Source: Tannerellaceae bacterium
Lineage (GTDB): Bacteria; Bacteroidota; Bacteroidia; Bacteroidales; Tannerellaceae
Length of the DNA stretch: 20,266 nucleotides
Assembly (NCBI GenBank): GCA_031279915.1
Contig: JAITHO010000186.1
Coordinates: forward strand, 1-20,266
Direction of reading: 5' to 3'
Shown: piece after piece, positions 8,135 to 15,704 of the stretch
How positions within the stretch are numbered: position 1 is the first letter of the stretch
Layout of the letters: each line of letters starts with the position of its first letter
Notes under the pieces: generated by a model
Seen by the model: only the letters and a program-made list of their open reading frames with translations
The model's database searches: none
Told to the model about the DNA's origin: nothing
Position numbers and translations under genes: made by a program

Positions 8135-8267
8135 AAGTTATGCAGAGGCCTAAAAAAAGTCATGCAGAGAACTCAAAAAAATTCCTATAGGAATTTCAAA
8201 AAATCATTATAGGAATTTTAGAAAATTCTTATAGGAATTTTTTTTAATTCCTATAGGAATTTTTTAG
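8135..8267. repeat. 22-bp periodic array with AATTCCTATAGGAATT palindromes
   Basis: The 22-bp phase starts at 8135. Two units carry a TATGCAGAG or CATGCAGAG core (8135, 8157). Four more carry a 16-bp palindrome-like core at 8180, 8202, 8224 and 8246, each exactly 22 bp apart. The first and last cores are perfect AATTCCTATAGGAATT; the third has one change and the second two. Each core can form a 6-bp stem with a TATA loop, and runs of T or A separate them. The last is followed by a T-run, so it could help terminate hsd transcription, but that is inference. Confidence 0.88.
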
Positions 8268-8469
8268 GGCCGAAGCTCCATTTGTAATAATAAGAGTATT
8301 AGCAGATTAGATGATGCGCATATAGAGGTGGAAATGGGCTTAAGCGTGGCGAAGAGAAGGTATTTGGGAGATGAAGCCCAGCTTATGCCCGCAAATTGTG
8401 CTGTAAAAAAGTGTAACGGGCTACGGGTACAATAAAAAGCGTTTGTCGGCAGATTTTATTTGGTTCGGC
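8268..8469. other. Intergenic stretch with no recognised feature
   Basis: Between the 22-bp array and the tRNA promoter I find no open reading frame with coding character, no strong hairpin and no repeat. Confidence 0.5.
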
Positions 8470-8499
8470 TTGTTTGTTTCGCCGAAAGATATATCTTTG
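8470..8499 (+). promoter_or_regulatory. tRNA-Pro promoter (Bacteroidetes -33/-7 type)
   Basis: TTG at 8470-8472 is followed after 19 bp by TATCTTTG at 8492-8499, matching the phylum consensus TTTG-N(17-19)-TAnnTTTG at both elements. The tRNA begins 12 bases after the -7 box. Confidence 0.65.
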
Positions 8500-8511
8500 C
8501 AGCCGCAATCT

Positions 8512-8586
8512 CGGGGTGTAGCGCAGTCCGGTTAGCGCACCTGCTTTGGGAGCAGGGGGTCGCGAGTTCGAATCCCGCCACCCCGA
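8512..8586 (+). tRNA. tRNA-Pro (anticodon TGG)
   Basis: The cloverleaf can be read directly. The acceptor stem CGGGGTG/CACCCCG is perfect at 7 bp, with discriminator A at 8586. The D arm contains GTTAGCGC, the anticodon stem CCTGC/GCAGG encloses loop TTTGGGA with anticodon TGG, and the T arm has GTTCGAATCCC. CCA is not encoded; the next bases are CGAG. It has its own promoter and is followed within 10 bases by a hairpin terminator, so it is a single-gene transcript. This anticodon can read the CCN family through wobble. Confidence 0.97.
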
Positions 8587-8595
8587 CGAGTAAAG

Positions 8596-8629
8596 AAATC
8601 AGATGGTTAGCAGCTGTCTGATTTTTTTT
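8596..8629 (+). terminator. Rho-independent terminator of tRNA-Pro
   Basis: AAATCAGA (8596-8603) pairs with TCTGATTT (8617-8624), an 8-bp stem around a 13-base loop, and runs into eight Ts (8622-8629). Confidence 0.8.
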
Positions 8630-8769
8630 GTTAGTATCTCACCCTCCTCTTGTCAATAAGTTGTTCATAAAAGCGCCATTCAAAATAATACTATCCCAAA
8701 AAAAAGCAAATACCTTAGCCGCCGAAATCTAACAGGATGGACAACAAAAACAATTAAAAAGAATATAAG

Positions 8770-8820
8770 ATGACCCAGCACGATTATTTATTTGACTATT
8801 ACAAATCAAACATAAACTAA
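8770..8820 (+). CDS. Possible 16-residue leader peptide upstream of the lipoprotein gene
   Basis: ATG at 8770 opens a 16-codon frame (MTQHDYLFDYYKSNIN) ending with TAA at 8818-8820, nine bases before the lipoprotein ATG. A purine-rich AAAAAGAATATAAG precedes it. The peptide is rich in Tyr, Phe and Asp. A frame this short can arise by chance in AT-rich leader DNA, and I see no attenuator hairpin next to it, so this is a weak call. Confidence 0.2.
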   Translation: MTQHDYLFDYYKSNIN

Positions 8821-8829
8821 GCAAAGAAA

Positions 8830-10314
8830 ATGGACACAAGAGGAAACAAAACAAAACTCAGGCTCTATGGTTTTCTGCTCTGCATGACGCTCACATTTGC
8901 GATCACATCATGCTACGGGCCTGAGCTTGACTTTATCAACGACAAGTTGGTAACACTTGAAAACCGACTGGATTCGCTCAAAGCGAAGTTAGAAACCAAG
9001 AAGTTTATACAGTCGGTAACAGCAATCGAAAGAGGCTTTCGCATCACATTCGACGATCTTACTTACTACGATATCACAAGCGGTATTAACGGCGAACGGG
9101 GCGAAAACGGTACCTCCTGGATTATCGACGAATACGGCATGTGGAGATACTCCACCGCAACAGGAGGATACATGGATTCAGGCTTCCGAGCAGTGCCAAA
9201 CGACGGAAATGACGGAGCTCCCGGACGAGACGGCCAAGCCGCTCCATCGCCAAAGGTCAGTCCCGACGGCTTTTGGATAATGTACGAATGGAGCAGCATT
9301 GACTCCACTTATCACGAAGTGCTGTCGAAAATACCGGCATCAATGGCCCCTTATGTTCGCTATTATCCTAATTACGTTGCTCTCTTTGTACCGCGGATAG
9401 ATTCGATTTCATATAGCCCGCCGCGGATAGTTAACGACTCAATCGCACTGCCATTCTATGCCGAAGATCCGCTCATCATCAGCTTCAAAGGATACGGACA
9501 CATGACAGGAGATACAATCAAGATGCTTGATAACCTCTCCTTCAAATATTGGCAGGTTTCATATACCAGCACGATAGGCGCATGGGGAGGAACAAAGGCC
9601 ATAACCCAAGATACCTTGATAACAATAGGATTGCCTCCATTCAGCTCCACCTCCAATCTCGTTGTAGTGTACGCAGCCAATCAGCAGATAAGCACGCCGC
9701 GGCTCGCCTTGCAAGATTCGAAACGAGATCAGAACGACTATTTCAGCATCGATCCGCCGGTACGACTTACCAACGAGCTGCTCACTAAGGTATACTACGA
9801 TACCCTCTATTACGCCAAGATGAACTACATAACCAGCGTCTCCACGTCGGCCAAGCAAGGGAACATACAGTACTTCCTCGTAAACAACAACACAGAGCGC
9901 TCCATCGCGAGCTATCCAATACATGCACAGTCGCCGTCAATACCCGCCATACCGGTTCAAACCATCGGAGGAAGCAGCCAGGCAACAAAAGCGGATAAAC
10001 TCATCAGCGATACGCGATACCGATACTTCAAAGTCGACTCAGCCGCAAGCGCAATAGGTTTGACATTCAATGAAAGCGAATACGTGTTCGACTACTTTAT
10101 AACGGATACCTGCGCAGCAGCAAACTCCATAGTAAATATAGGCGCAACGAAAAAGACCTTCACTTTCAAAAGCTCCTCAGGGCTATGGGCCGATACCGCA
10201 GCGTATCAATTAGTAGTCCACAAGCTATTGATGAACGGAAGTATTCAGATAGACACAGTTGCCGTCTCAACACGAGACAGTATCAGAGACTTAATAGCAT
10301 ACCCATATCCTTAA
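8830..10314 (+). CDS. Exported lipoprotein with DUF4988-like N-terminus and collagen-like Gly-X-Y patches
   Basis: The 494-residue product begins with a charged n-region, a hydrophobic stretch (about 11-24) and a lipobox ending at C28 (FAITSC), so it should be exported and lipidated. The residues after the cysteine include several acids (E32, D34, D37), which would suit surface export in this phylum. Residues 36-57 form a short coiled coil (LVTLENRLDSLKAKLE), followed by a small domain and two Gly-rich collagen-like patches (GINGERGENG at 85-94; DGNDGAPGRDGQ near 125-136). This order is typical of Bacteroidetes DUF4988 lipoproteins. The remaining 350 or so residues contain many Ser, Thr and Tyr and probably form beta domains I cannot assign. 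It appears monocistronic: a tRNA terminator lies upstream and a strong terminator follows. Start chosen at ATG 8830, nine bases after a purine-rich GCAAAGAAA. Function unknown; a surface or glycan-binding role is inference. Confidence 0.88.
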   Translation: MDTRGNKTKLRLYGFLLCMTLTFAITSCYGPELDFINDKLVTLENRLDSLKAKLETKKFIQSVTAIERGFRITFDDLTYYDITSGINGERGENGTSWIIDEYGMWRYSTATGGYMDSGFRAVPNDGNDGAPGRDGQAAPSPKVSPDGFWIMYEWSSIDSTYHEVLSKIPASMAPYVRYYPNYVALFVPRIDSISYSPPRIVNDSIALPFYAEDPLIISFKGYGHMTGDTIKMLDNLSFKYWQVSYTSTIGAWGGTKAITQDTLITIGLPPFSSTSNLVVVYAANQQISTPRLALQDSKRDQNDYFSIDPPVRLTNELLTKVYYDTLYYAKMNYITSVSTSAKQGNIQYFLVNNNTERSIASYPIHAQSPSIPAIPVQTIGGSSQATKADKLISDTRYRYFKVDSAASAIGLTFNESEYVFDYFITDTCAAANSIVNIGATKKTFTFKSSSGLWADTAAYQLVVHKLLMNGSIQIDTVAVSTRDSIRDLIAYPYP

Positions 10315-10370
10315 CGAATATATTTCACACACAGAATTTTTTCAAATAGCAGTTTTGATGAAAAGAGAGG

Positions 10371-10402
10371 AAAAGCCTCCGATGCGAATCGGGGGCTTTT
10401 TT
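10371..10402 (+). terminator. Rho-independent terminator after the lipoprotein gene
   Basis: AAAAGCCTCCGAT (10371-10383) pairs with ATCGGGGGCTTTT (10388-10400) with one G-T pair around a GCGA loop: a 13-bp stem ending in six Ts. Confidence 0.92.
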
Positions 10403-10566
10403 AATACCTCCGCCTGTTGCCCCTTTGAAATATAGCGAAGGCTTGCGGAAATGATAAGATGATTTGTGGGGATTGGATGAGGGGGGAGAATCGCAGGGTA
10501 GGGGAGAGCGATTGCATCAGCCCTCAGCCGAACTCAGCATTGAAGCGCGACCTTTCGCTATTTTCT
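10403..10566. other. Intergenic stretch with no recognised feature
   Basis: This fills most of the gap between the lipoprotein terminator and the next promoter. It has G-rich runs (about 10480-10506), but no gene, repeat or convincing hairpin. Confidence 0.5.
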
Positions 10567-10574
10567 TATCTTTG
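10567..10574 (+). promoter_or_regulatory. Probable promoter -7 box of the DUF4139 gene
   Basis: TATCTTTG matches TAnnTTTG exactly and lies 41 bases upstream of the ATG at 10616. No good -33 element at the usual spacing was found; a TTG at 10540-10542 is about 24 bp away. Confidence 0.5.
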
Positions 10575-10615
10575 TGGAAAATGAATTTGCGTCAACAACA
10601 TAACAGAAGAAGATA

Positions 10616-12286
10616 ATGAAGACATCTAAATTTTATTTGCTAATGATTTGCACGCTTTGCCTCCTGCAGGCCGAAGCGCAGCAAAAGGAAAAGATCGTGA
10701 ACGGAGCCCTGAAGGAAGTCGTAATGTTTTTTCACGGAGCAGAGCTAACTCATTCGTCCACGACAATGCTCTCCAAAGGCGAGAATGAGATATGGATTGA
10801 AGGCCTGAGCCCTACGGTTGATCTGAACAGCCTCAAGATAAAGATGACGGGCGGAGCCATTATTTCGGCCTATGAATTTGCTCCGGATTATCTCGCCAAC
10901 AAACCTCTCAGCCCAGCAACGCAGAGATTGCAGGATTCAATCGACCTCTGCCGGAAGAACCTGCAAAAGCTCCAAACTGAGGCAAAGATCAACGAGCAAT
11001 TGATAACCTTGCTCAATAGCGGAACAACCAAGAACGTATCCGGATCAGATAAAGGCATGCCATTCGACGACCTGGTGAAAACCATGGATTATTACAAAAG
11101 CAAGTCGACGGAGCTCATCACCACCGCATCAACGCTGAAGGCAAAGGAGGTGGAGCTCACGCAGCTTATACAGCGCCTCACAGCCCAGCTAAACCAGGAG
11201 TCGCTCAAGAACAGCAAGACGTCGGGTCTGCTGAAAATCCGCCTCGAAGCTCCGCAGCCAACGAACTGCGCCATCACTCTGAGCTATTTCACAAGCGCCG
11301 CCGGATGGACGCCCTATTACGACATGAATATCGAATCGGCCGACCGTCCCGTCAAGCTCATCTTTAAAGCACGGCTGCAGCAAGTGAGCGGAATCGATTG
11401 GGAAAAAGTCAAGCTCACGCTCTCGTCGGCCCAGCCAAGCCGCGGGCGAACGGCTCCGTCGTTGCGAACCTGGTTCCTCAACTTTGCGGAGCCGGTTATC
11501 GCAAGTTATGGAGCTATGCGCGAAATGGTTCAAATGGAAGAAAGCCAGGCCTTGGATGAAGTGATTGTCGTGTCGAAAAACACCGTCGCCGCGCCCTCGC
11601 TTGCTCCTCCTCCGGAAACGCCAACGCTGGATCATTACGTTACGACCGGCGATAACGATCTTAACCTATCGTTTGCCATCGACCTGCCTTATTCCATCCC
11701 AGGCAACGGCAAGGAGCAGTCGGTTGACCTCACAACCCAGGAGTTGAGCTCCACGTATCGTTATTATTGCGTCCCCAAGATTGATGCATCAACTTACCTG
11801 ATGGCCGAGATCCAGAATCCGGAGAAGCTGAACCTCCTCAGCGGCAAGGCGAGCATTACCTACGAGGGCTCTTACGTTGGAGAAACCATGCTCGACTTTA
11901 GCTCCACGGAGCCTACAATATCGCTTGCCCTCGGGACTGATAATCGAGTTGCGGTGAAGCGCGAAAAGGTGCAGAGCTTCAGCAGCCGCAAGCTCCTCGG
12001 CTCAGAAATAGAGCAGGTTTTTACCTATCGAATAACACTGAGGAACGGACGGAACAGCCCCATCAAAACGGTTGTCAAAGACCAGTATCCCGTTTCGAGC
12101 AACAGTTCCATCAAGGTAGAGCTGCTGAAAGAAACCACAGCGTCCACCGTCAGCCATGAGAATGGCCAGTCGCTGGCTGAACAGGGTCTGCTGGTTTGGG
12201 AGGAAACTCTCAAGGCCGCCGAAACCAAAAGCTATACGGTTAGTTACAGCGTTCGATATCCGCGAAACAAATCCTTGGGACTTTAG
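10616..12286 (+). CDS. Exported DUF4140/DUF4139 family protein (MuiA-like)
   Basis: The 556-residue product starts with a signal peptide (about 1-21, cleavage after AEA). Residues 28-100 match the DUF4140 pattern (VVMFFHGAELTHSS, then IEGLSPTVDLNSLKI). Two helical, probably coiled-coil segments follow (about 101-135 and 160-200). The DUF4139 beta domain starts near 205 and is recognised by YFTSAAGWTPYYDMNIES and DWEKVKLTLSSAQP. Proteins of this type are annotated as mucoidy inhibitor A-like; their biochemical role is not established. Residues 313-320 (LDEVIVVS) resemble the DEVVVVG motif at the start of SusC-like receptors, and a Pro-rich patch follows. ATG at 10616 has a purine-rich AGAAGAAGAT directly upstream. 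A single-gene transcript is likely, given its own promoter and a terminator downstream. Confidence 0.88.
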   Translation: MKTSKFYLLMICTLCLLQAEAQQKEKIVNGALKEVVMFFHGAELTHSSTTMLSKGENEIWIEGLSPTVDLNSLKIKMTGGAIISAYEFAPDYLANKPLSPATQRLQDSIDLCRKNLQKLQTEAKINEQLITLLNSGTTKNVSGSDKGMPFDDLVKTMDYYKSKSTELITTASTLKAKEVELTQLIQRLTAQLNQESLKNSKTSGLLKIRLEAPQPTNCAITLSYFTSAAGWTPYYDMNIESADRPVKLIFKARLQQVSGIDWEKVKLTLSSAQPSRGRTAPSLRTWFLNFAEPVIASYGAMREMVQMEESQALDEVIVVSKNTVAAPSLAPPPETPTLDHYVTTGDNDLNLSFAIDLPYSIPGNGKEQSVDLTTQELSSTYRYYCVPKIDASTYLMAEIQNPEKLNLLSGKASITYEGSYVGETMLDFSSTEPTISLALGTDNRVAVKREKVQSFSSRKLLGSEIEQVFTYRITLRNGRNSPIKTVVKDQYPVSSNSSIKVELLKETTASTVSHENGQSLAEQGLLVWEETLKAAETKSYTVSYSVRYPRNKSLGL

Positions 12287-12311
12287 ATTGTTGAGATTTT
12301 AGAACCGTGGT

Positions 12312-12356
12312 CTGCGGCAAAGGTATTTGAGATGCCCTTGCCGCAGCTTCGTTTTT
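12312..12356 (+). terminator. Terminator between convergent DUF4139 and GNAT genes
   Basis: CTGCGGCAAAGG (12312-12323) pairs with CCCTTGCCGCAG (12335-12346) with one mismatch and an 11-base loop, followed by a five-T run at 12352-12356. On the minus strand there is no T-run after the hairpin, so it mainly serves the plus-strand gene. Confidence 0.75.
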
Positions 12357-12362
12357 AGATTG

Positions 12363-12908
12363 TCAAAAGGGGAGCGTCGAAATATCCTCGTCGATAATCT
12401 CATAATAGAGCATGTTGACGAAGCGATTATCCTTGAAAGCAGCTTTGCGAAGCGTGCCGATGAAGCGGAATCCAGTCTTTTCGAGCACCCTTGCCGATGC
12501 TCGATTAAACTCGAAGACGGAGGCGAAGAGGCGAACGATGTTAGTGTTCAGCAAGACATATTTAGTGAAGGTACGGACAACCTCGGTCATGATTCCTTGT
12601 CCGCGAAAGGCCGTTCCGAGCCAGTATCCCAGCTCGGCTCCGTATCGTTCGATGTCGGTAAAGGTAACGAGGCCAATTCCTCCGACGGCCTTATCGTTAA
12701 TAACGATGGCAAAGTTGAGGTCGGCGGTGTTGGATATGTGGAGGTATTCGATGTAGCTTGTGGCATCGTTGATGCTGTACGGATGCGGGAATCCATCGCG
12801 AACGTTTCGGCTGATCACTATGTCGTTGGCATGTTCAGCGAGCGAAGGCGCATCGGAGGCGTCCCATTTGCGCAGTGTGAAAAGTTTGTGGCGGATGGTT
12901 GTTTTCAT
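12363..12908 (-). CDS. GNAT-family N-acetyltransferase, RimJ/RimL type
   Basis: The 181-residue product has typical GNAT length and layout: an N-terminal strand-helix part ending in FPHPYSINDATSYIEYL, a central beta strand pair (FAIVINDKAVGGIGLV), the acetyl-CoA binding motif A as GYWLGTAFRGQGIMTEVV, and a C-terminal NRASARVLEKTGFRFIGTLRKA stretch that is characteristic of the RimJ/RimL subgroup. Such enzymes acetylate protein N-termini or small amines. Its substrate cannot be told from sequence. Its ATG overlaps the menD stop as ATGA, so it is almost certainly co-transcribed and translationally coupled with menD, but a role in menaquinone synthesis is not implied by family. It is the last gene of that operon. 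Confidence 0.93.
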   Translation of the reverse strand: MKTTIRHKLFTLRKWDASDAPSLAEHANDIVISRNVRDGFPHPYSINDATSYIEYLHISNTADLNFAIVINDKAVGGIGLVTFTDIERYGAELGYWLGTAFRGQGIMTEVVRTFTKYVLLNTNIVRLFASVFEFNRASARVLEKTGFRFIGTLRKAAFKDNRFVNMLYYEIIDEDISTLPF

Positions 12909-14614
12909 AGCGAGATAGCGTCATAGTAGTTTTCGAGCTCAATGGAGTTTTCGATCCGTGCGCTGAAAACTTCCATGAGCATGCACGACTCTATGTCTTT
13001 GTCGGTGAAGGCAGGCATGTAGTTCATCAGGTCGTCGTGGTTGTGCACTTCGAGGTATATAAGCCCACATTCGATGGCCCATTCCTTGGCCGATATGTTA
13101 TGATAGGCGATAGCGATCTCGTTTGCATCCGTTTGGTTGAATCCGGGCAGGCAGTGGAATATTCCTCCTCCGCGGTTGTTGTTGAGCAGTATTCGCAGGT
13201 TGCAGTGATGATTGTTGAGGAAGCCCCAAAGGGCGTTCATGTCGGTGAAGAAAGCCAGATCGCCCGTCACGAAGTAAGTAGTCGTCGAGCTCGTAAAATA
13301 TCGATAGGTTTCTCCCAGAGCGGTTGATAGGCATCCTTCAATTCCGCTCGTACCGCGATTAGCATACACCTGAACGCCGTCGGCAAGCGGGAAAAGATGT
13401 GCCAGACGCACTGAGGAGCTGTTGGCCAGATGCAATACAGCCGGCTTGGCGATGGCCTTCATCAGCTCTCCCACAGCCATAAGGTCGGAATAGTCTTGGG
13501 CGGGCGGAGGAATATGTTTGGAAATGCGATACCATCCTGACAAATAGGGCATCGCCTCGCGCGGAGGCTGTGCCTTACTCATAGCCTGCAGATCCCAGAG
13601 GAATCCTCCGGGCGACGTTTGTATGGCATGCGTGAGGCTCTGATAGGTATCGACCAACTCTCCCCACGGCGAAACATGCCAATGCATTTCGGGCTTATGC
13701 TTGCGCAGAAATTTTTTGATTGTTTTCGATACAAGCTGGCCGCCGACGGTGATGAGAAGGTCGGGCGCATAGTTCGCCCATCCTTCTTCGGGAAGGACTT
13801 CGAGAATGGTATCGAAGTTTCGGATAACGTGCTTCGTATCGCAGTTACAGGCCAGATGCTCGCCGAGGATAACGCATCCGCCGCTATGCAGATTGGCTAA
13901 TACGGAATCGAGAATCATCAACGGCCCTGCTCCATAATTTCCCTGCCCAAGGATGAGCATCGGACGATCGAAGTACCCGTACCGTCGAGGCAGATACTCA
14001 AGCTCACCGTCGGTATCATCTACGCCGGGCCAGCTTGGAATGCGTTGGATGACTCTGACTTCAGGGAGCGTTTCTACCGGAAATTCCAGCAGCGGTTCTG
14101 ATATGGGAACGTTGATATGCACGGGGCCGGGCTTGATATGGCTGGTTTCGAGTATGGCTTCGTTAATGAGGCGATTGCAATACCATTCATCTTCGTCGGT
14201 ATGTACTTCAGGCAGAGTTACCGACATTTTGACGAATGATCCGAAGATATTCTGCTGCCGGATGGTTTGATTCTCTCCCTGTCCGAGCCATGCTTCTGGG
14301 CGGTCGGCAGTGATGACAAGCAGGCAGATGTTCCTGTGCCATGCTTCGGCTATGGCTGGAGCGTAGTTGAGCGCTGCCGATCCCGAAGTACAGCACAAGG
14401 CGACGCTGCATTTGTTTTCCTTGAGCGACATGCCGAGGGCTACAAATCCGGCGCTGCGTTCGTCGACTATGGTGCTACATATAAAATATTCGGAGCGTAC
14501 TAAGGCTTGTACTATCGGAAGGTTGCGAGCTCCGGAGGATATGATAACGCGATTGACTTCGTGCTGCTTCATCAATGCAACGAGTTGAAGGATGTTTTTT
14601 TTGTTAGGATACAT
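12905..14614 (-). CDS. menD: MenD, SEPHCHC synthase of menaquinone synthesis
   Basis: The 569-residue product is a thiamine diphosphate enzyme of normal MenD length. It joins isochorismate with 2-oxoglutarate, releasing CO2, to give SEPHCHC, in the cytosol. E52 in VDERSAGFVALG fits the glutamate that activates the cofactor. The conserved TSGSAALNYAPAIAEAW and ITADRPEA follow at 75-108. The C-terminal ThDP/Mg motif GDLAFFTDMNAL starts at 451 and reaches the NNN at 478-480. NRGTSGIEG (419-427) matches the active-site NRGASGIDG block. The usual PGSR near the N-terminus reads SSGAR (26-30), a small deviation. It lies 37 bases after menF and overlaps the GNAT gene by four bases. The closest alternative, another ThDP enzyme, is unlikely given the flanking menF. 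Confidence 0.97.
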   Translation of the reverse strand: MYPNKKNILQLVALMKQHEVNRVIISSGARNLPIVQALVRSEYFICSTIVDERSAGFVALGMSLKENKCSVALCCTSGSAALNYAPAIAEAWHRNICLLVITADRPEAWLGQGENQTIRQQNIFGSFVKMSVTLPEVHTDEDEWYCNRLINEAILETSHIKPGPVHINVPISEPLLEFPVETLPEVRVIQRIPSWPGVDDTDGELEYLPRRYGYFDRPMLILGQGNYGAGPLMILDSVLANLHSGGCVILGEHLACNCDTKHVIRNFDTILEVLPEEGWANYAPDLLITVGGQLVSKTIKKFLRKHKPEMHWHVSPWGELVDTYQSLTHAIQTSPGGFLWDLQAMSKAQPPREAMPYLSGWYRISKHIPPPAQDYSDLMAVGELMKAIAKPAVLHLANSSSVRLAHLFPLADGVQVYANRGTSGIEGCLSTALGETYRYFTSSTTTYFVTGDLAFFTDMNALWGFLNNHHCNLRILLNNNRGGGIFHCLPGFNQTDANEIAIAYHNISAKEWAIECGLIYLEVHNHDDLMNYMPAFTDKDIESCMLMEVFSARIENSIELENYYDAISL

Positions 14615-14651
14615 AAAATGATTGGGGGGTTATGGAATGTTATTCGATTTA

Positions 14652-15704
14652 TTAGAGGATGGACAGCATGGTTTGAAGCTTATCGGTCAGCTCTCGCCAT
14701 TCGCTGAGCGGCTCGGAGGCAGGCATCAGTCCGCCGCCGGCATAGAGAGTTACGGCTTTAGGATCGATTTTCATACAACGCAGATTGACGTAAACGTTGG
14801 CGCATCCTTCCGGATCCAACATTCCGACGAAGCCTGTGTAATAAGCTCGATCGTAGTTCTCGGCTCTGAGGATGGCCGCTTGCGCTTCTGCCGGAGGCAT
14901 TCCCGATACGGCCGGCGTTGGATGCAAAGCCTCGAGGATGCTTCCCAATTGCTGCCGATCTGGTATGGCGAAGGAGAAGTCCGTGCAAAGGTGCATCAGA
15001 GCAGAATCGACCTCCACTGCCCTCGGCCCATCTTCTTCGGCTTCGATTCCGAGCGACAAGAGGCGACTGCGGATATATTCGGCCACAAGCTGCTGCTCTT
15101 CGGAGTTCTTTGCATTGGCCAGCGATTGAGCATCAGAAGCTGTGCCGGCCAGCGCCATCGTTCGCCACTTTCGTCCTTCGCCTGCAAGCAATATCTCCGG
15201 CGTGCATCCCATCCAGCTTCCTGATGCCTGCGAGCGGCAGAGGTAAACGTAAGCGCTTGGATACAGCCGGCAAGCCAGCATGAAGGCATCGGCTGCCGGA
15301 TACTCCTCGCGCATATACTCGAAGCTATACGACAGAACGATCTTGCTTAGGCGCCTGCTGCGCAACATCTGCATCATCTTCTCAAACCGCTCAACGTAAT
15401 CCGCAGGAGCTTCGACGGCCGGCCTTTCTTTGGGATACAAAAACTGCGACATATCCGGCTCGACGGTCGACATCCCGAATCTTTCGCATCGCCCCTCTTC
15501 GAGCAATACGCCCGGATGCTGGGGCGAGGGCAGGAATGGGAATATTGCGAAGCCCCTACGTCCGTTCAATGCGCCTATATTATTATATGTATAGGAGCGA
15601 ACGGAATGAAGCAGGCTGATTGCGCTTTCGTTGGGCAAGCGCCAGGCGGCAAAATCGCAGTCATCGGCCCAAACTTGCCGGAGCATGGAGGTTGGAGCCG
15701 GCAT
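14652..15704 (-). CDS. menF: MenF, isochorismate synthase
   Basis: The 350-residue product belongs to the chorismate-utilising family and converts chorismate to isochorismate, the entry step of menaquinone synthesis. Residues 101-350 hold the catalytic domain: SKIVLS with K121 as the probable general base, GCTPEILL with E170, ALAGTA at 185-190, LHPTPAVSGMP at 260-270, YYTGFVGMLD at 288-297, and the C-terminal AGGGLMPASEP...EWRE...K block. The N-terminal 100 residues are shorter and less conserved than in E. coli MenF (about 430 residues), common in Bacteroidetes. Its ATG shares one base with the stop of the upstream HAD-hotdog gene (TAATG). Adjacency to menD favours isochorismate over salicylate or anthranilate synthase. 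Confidence 0.95.
   Translation of the reverse strand: MPAPTSMLRQVWADDCDFAAWRLPNESAISLLHSVRSYTYNNIGALNGRRGFAIFPFLPSPQHPGVLLEEGRCERFGMSTVEPDMSQFLYPKERPAVEAPADYVERFEKMMQMLRSRRLSKIVLSYSFEYMREEYPAADAFMLACRLYPSAYVYLCRSQASGSWMGCTPEILLAGEGRKWRTMALAGTASDAQSLANAKNSEEQQLVAEYIRSRLLSLGIEAEEDGPRAVEVDSALMHLCTDFSFAIPDRQQLGSILEALHPTPAVSGMPPAEAQAAILRAENYDRAYYTGFVGMLDPEGCANVYVNLRCMKIDPKAVTLYAGGGLMPASEPLSEWRELTDKLQTMLSIL

Noticed and set aside
1141..8586. Genomic island inserted at tRNA-Pro, carrying the restriction operon
   Set aside because: No integrase, and no repeat of the tRNA 3' end at the other side of the operon.
12327..12926. 199-residue plus-strand open frame
   Set aside because: It is antisense to the GNAT gene and overlaps the terminator hairpin.
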